Assembly (NCBI RefSeq): GCF_014648555.1
Contig: NZ_BMRI01000010.1
Span: 23,601-87,600 of the forward strand
From: Kitasatospora griseola
Lineage (GTDB): Bacteria > Actinomycetota > Actinomycetes > Streptomycetales > Streptomycetaceae
Direction: 5' to 3'
DNA: 64,000 bases
A program made the position numbers and the translations under genes. This document shows, in pieces, positions 62,329-64,000 of this stretch (its first letter is position 1; every line of letters starts with the position of its first letter). Below the pieces are notes generated by a model. That model saw nothing but the letters and a program-made list of their open reading frames with translations, was not told where the DNA came from and ran no database searches.

Positions 62329-63921
62329 ATGGCCGGACGAAGCCGGAACACCCCTGAGCAGCAGCCGTCCGACGCCGAGGGCCTGCTGCCCGCCGACTAC
62401 GACCTTGCGGAGCTGTACGGCTCGCAGAGCGGCGACGAGGACCCCGACGACACCGCGGTGCTGGTCCCGCCGATCGTGCTGCCCGCGGACCGCGAACTCG
62501 CCGACGCGGCGCTCGCCGTCCCGCTGATCGCCCGGGTGGTCGCGCTGGGCCGCTGGGTCGACCCGCACCGCGACGTCGACGAGCACGGCGACCTCGGCCC
62601 GGAGGACCGCGTCCGGGCGGCCCGGATGCTCGGCATCGAGGACCCGGACGAGGAGGACGTGGTCGAGGCGATGCGCGCCTGGGCGCTGGCCTGCGACCTC
62701 GGCGTGGTGGAGACCGGCACCACCGAGGGCGGCACCCACATCGCCGTCCCCGGCCCCGACCTGCCGGCCGTCGAGGCCGGCGACCCGGAGGCCGTGCTCG
62801 GCCTGTGGTTCGAGGCCGCCGAGCTGGTCCGCGAGCTCGCCGCCGAGGCCGAGTCGGTGGACCCGGAGGTGGTCGAGGGCAGCGAGCGCGACGATCCCGA
62901 GGGACTGGCCGAGGTGGAGGACGCCCGGGACCAGGCCGCCGAGATCCTCGACGAGGCGCTGCACGTGCTGTACGAGGCCACCGCGTTCGCCGAGCCCGGC
63001 GCCGAGACCGTGCCGCTCGGCGTGCTGGCCGCGCTGCTGGTCGTCCCCGAGGGCGAGGAGCCCGACGAGGAGATGCTCGGCGAGATCACCGACCTGATGG
63101 TCGTCCTCGACCCGATGCTGGGCGACCTCGCCGAACTCGGCCTGGTCGAGCACACCCCGATCGACCCCGAGCTCTTCGAGGAGGAGGACGACGCGACCGC
63201 GGCCGCCGGGGCCGTCGACACCGACCACCCGCTGACCGACGAGGACGCCGCCCGCTTCGGCACCGTCCGGCTCACCCCGCTCGGCCAGTACGCGGTGCGC
63301 GAGTGGCTGATCGCCGACGGCTTCGACGCCCCGCTGGTCGGCGACCTCGCCGAGCTCGACGGCCCCGCCCTGCTGCGCACCCTCGCCGAGAACGGCGCCC
63401 GGCTCGCCGAGCCCGAGCTGAAGGCCTGGCTGGCCGCCCGGGAGGACGCCGTCGGCGCCGCCCGCGAGCTGCTGTCCGGCGGTCGGGGCCGCGACGTGCA
63501 GTCGCCGGTGCGCCGCTACTACTGCGGGATCGCGCTCGGCGACCTCGGCGCGGCCGCCGTCCCCGCCGTCCGGGAGGTCGTCGACGACCCCGAGCTCGGC
63601 GGCCTGGCCCGGGAGTGGCTGCGGGCCCGCGACGAGGACGTGGAGGCCGCCGAACGCTCCGTCGCGCTGTGGCGGGTGGTCGACTCGGTGGCCGCCGTGC
63701 TGCTGCTCACCGCCGGCGAGGGCGGCCGCCTGCAGGCGCTGGTCGCCGACCTGCCGGTCACCGACAACCCGGCCAGCTACTTCGGCGAGGTGTGGCGGGT
63801 GCCGCACCCGCTGACCGTCGAGGTGCTGGAGGTCGTCGGCGCGCTCCACCTGGACCGCAAGGTCGCCAAGGAGGCGCGGCGGGCCGCGATCAAGGCCCGT
63901 TCGCTGCGCGCGCAGGGCTGA
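62329..63921 (+). CDS. Large acidic protein of unknown function
   Basis: 530 residues, very rich in Asp, Glu, Ala and Leu, no signal peptide or membrane helix. Contains several helix pairs and two winged-helix-like stretches (EEMLGEITDLMVVLDPMLGDL; RFGTVRLTPLGQYAVREWLI), and a HEAT-like part near the end (ALGDLGAAAVPAVREVVDDP). No catalytic motif. A GGGAGAT ribosome-binding site supports ATG 62329. I do not recognise the family; homologues are probably limited to streptomycetes. Confidence 0.7.
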   Translation: MAGRSRNTPEQQPSDAEGLLPADYDLAELYGSQSGDEDPDDTAVLVPPIVLPADRELADAALAVPLIARVVALGRWVDPHRDVDEHGDLGPEDRVRAARMLGIEDPDEEDVVEAMRAWALACDLGVVETGTTEGGTHIAVPGPDLPAVEAGDPEAVLGLWFEAAELVRELAAEAESVDPEVVEGSERDDPEGLAEVEDARDQAAEILDEALHVLYEATAFAEPGAETVPLGVLAALLVVPEGEEPDEEMLGEITDLMVVLDPMLGDLAELGLVEHTPIDPELFEEEDDATAAAGAVDTDHPLTDEDAARFGTVRLTPLGQYAVREWLIADGFDAPLVGDLAELDGPALLRTLAENGARLAEPELKAWLAAREDAVGAARELLSGGRGRDVQSPVRRYYCGIALGDLGAAAVPAVREVVDDPELGGLAREWLRARDEDVEAAERSVALWRVVDSVAAVLLLTAGEGGRLQALVADLPVTDNPASYFGEVWRVPHPLTVEVLEVVGALHLDRKVAKEARRAAIKARSLRAQG

Positions 63922-64000
63922 CGGCAACCGGGGCGCGCCCTCGCCGCGTCCACCTGTCGGAAGACCGCCGAAGAGCTGATGGATCGACAGGTTCCCAGGG

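Overview
High-GC chromosomal segment of a streptomycete (Streptomycetaceae; Streptomyces or Kitasatospora). Supporting signs: strongly GC-biased third codon positions, frequent GTG and TTG starts, whiA and rbpA, a sortase-E-type LAFTG surface protein, SufR-controlled suf genes and several actinobacteria-only conserved hypotheticals. Nearly all of it is core housekeeping. The accessory-looking parts are about 1.2-4.1 kb and, to a lesser degree, 7.9-14.5 kb. No rRNA, tRNA, CRISPR array or intact mobile element was seen.

Region 1 (0-19 kb): Haem genes hemE, hemG/cgoX and hemQ (coproporphyrin-dependent route) frame a disrupted patch. The patch holds a response-regulator pseudogene broken at a 36-bp perfect palindrome, a 3-prime scrap of its histidine kinase, an XRE-TPR regulator and an orphan reading-frame relic. 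A compact leftward group then encodes two TIGR04222 membrane proteins (one ending in a Cys/His/Gly/Ser tail), a small SCO6045-like partner and a DUF692/MNIO iron oxidase. This resembles a peptide-modification operon whose substrate could be the membrane protein's own tail. Next come a two-domain GNAT protein, an Mrr-nuclease/TerD fusion, msrB, murC, a RibD-like reductase and zapE.

Region 2 (19-38 kb): uvrB, terD and terC, with a probable yybP-ykoY Mn2+ riboswitch and an SD-sequestering hairpin ahead of terC. Then uvrA, a Tat/lipoprotein Rieske protein, uvrC, rapZ, yvcK and whiA, the glycolytic run gap-pgk-tpiA with secG, and rbpA. From memory of S. coelicolor locus tags, the hemE-murC block (SCO60xx) and the uvrB-suf block (SCO19xx) lie on opposite replichores there, so their junction near 17.9-19.6 kb is probably a rearrangement point.

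Region 3 (38-51 kb): Leftward pentose-phosphate operon tkt-tal-zwf-opcA-pgl; ctaB and ctaA (haem O/A synthesis); a probable chorismate-lyase/4-hydroxybenzoate hydroxylase pair that would make protocatechuate; and a conserved hypothetical gene.

Region 4 (50.5-64 kb): A sortase-anchored choice-of-anchor-A protein behind two chitinase-type (DasR-like) 13-bp direct repeats spaced exactly 40 bp; an ABC exporter; a candidate iron box and a CAAC-N6-GTTG SufR operator; the full sufR-B-D-Rieske-C-S-U-T operon with mostly overlapping stop/start codons; an MFS transporter; and a large acidic protein of unknown function. Iron, Fe-S clusters and haem recur throughout the window.
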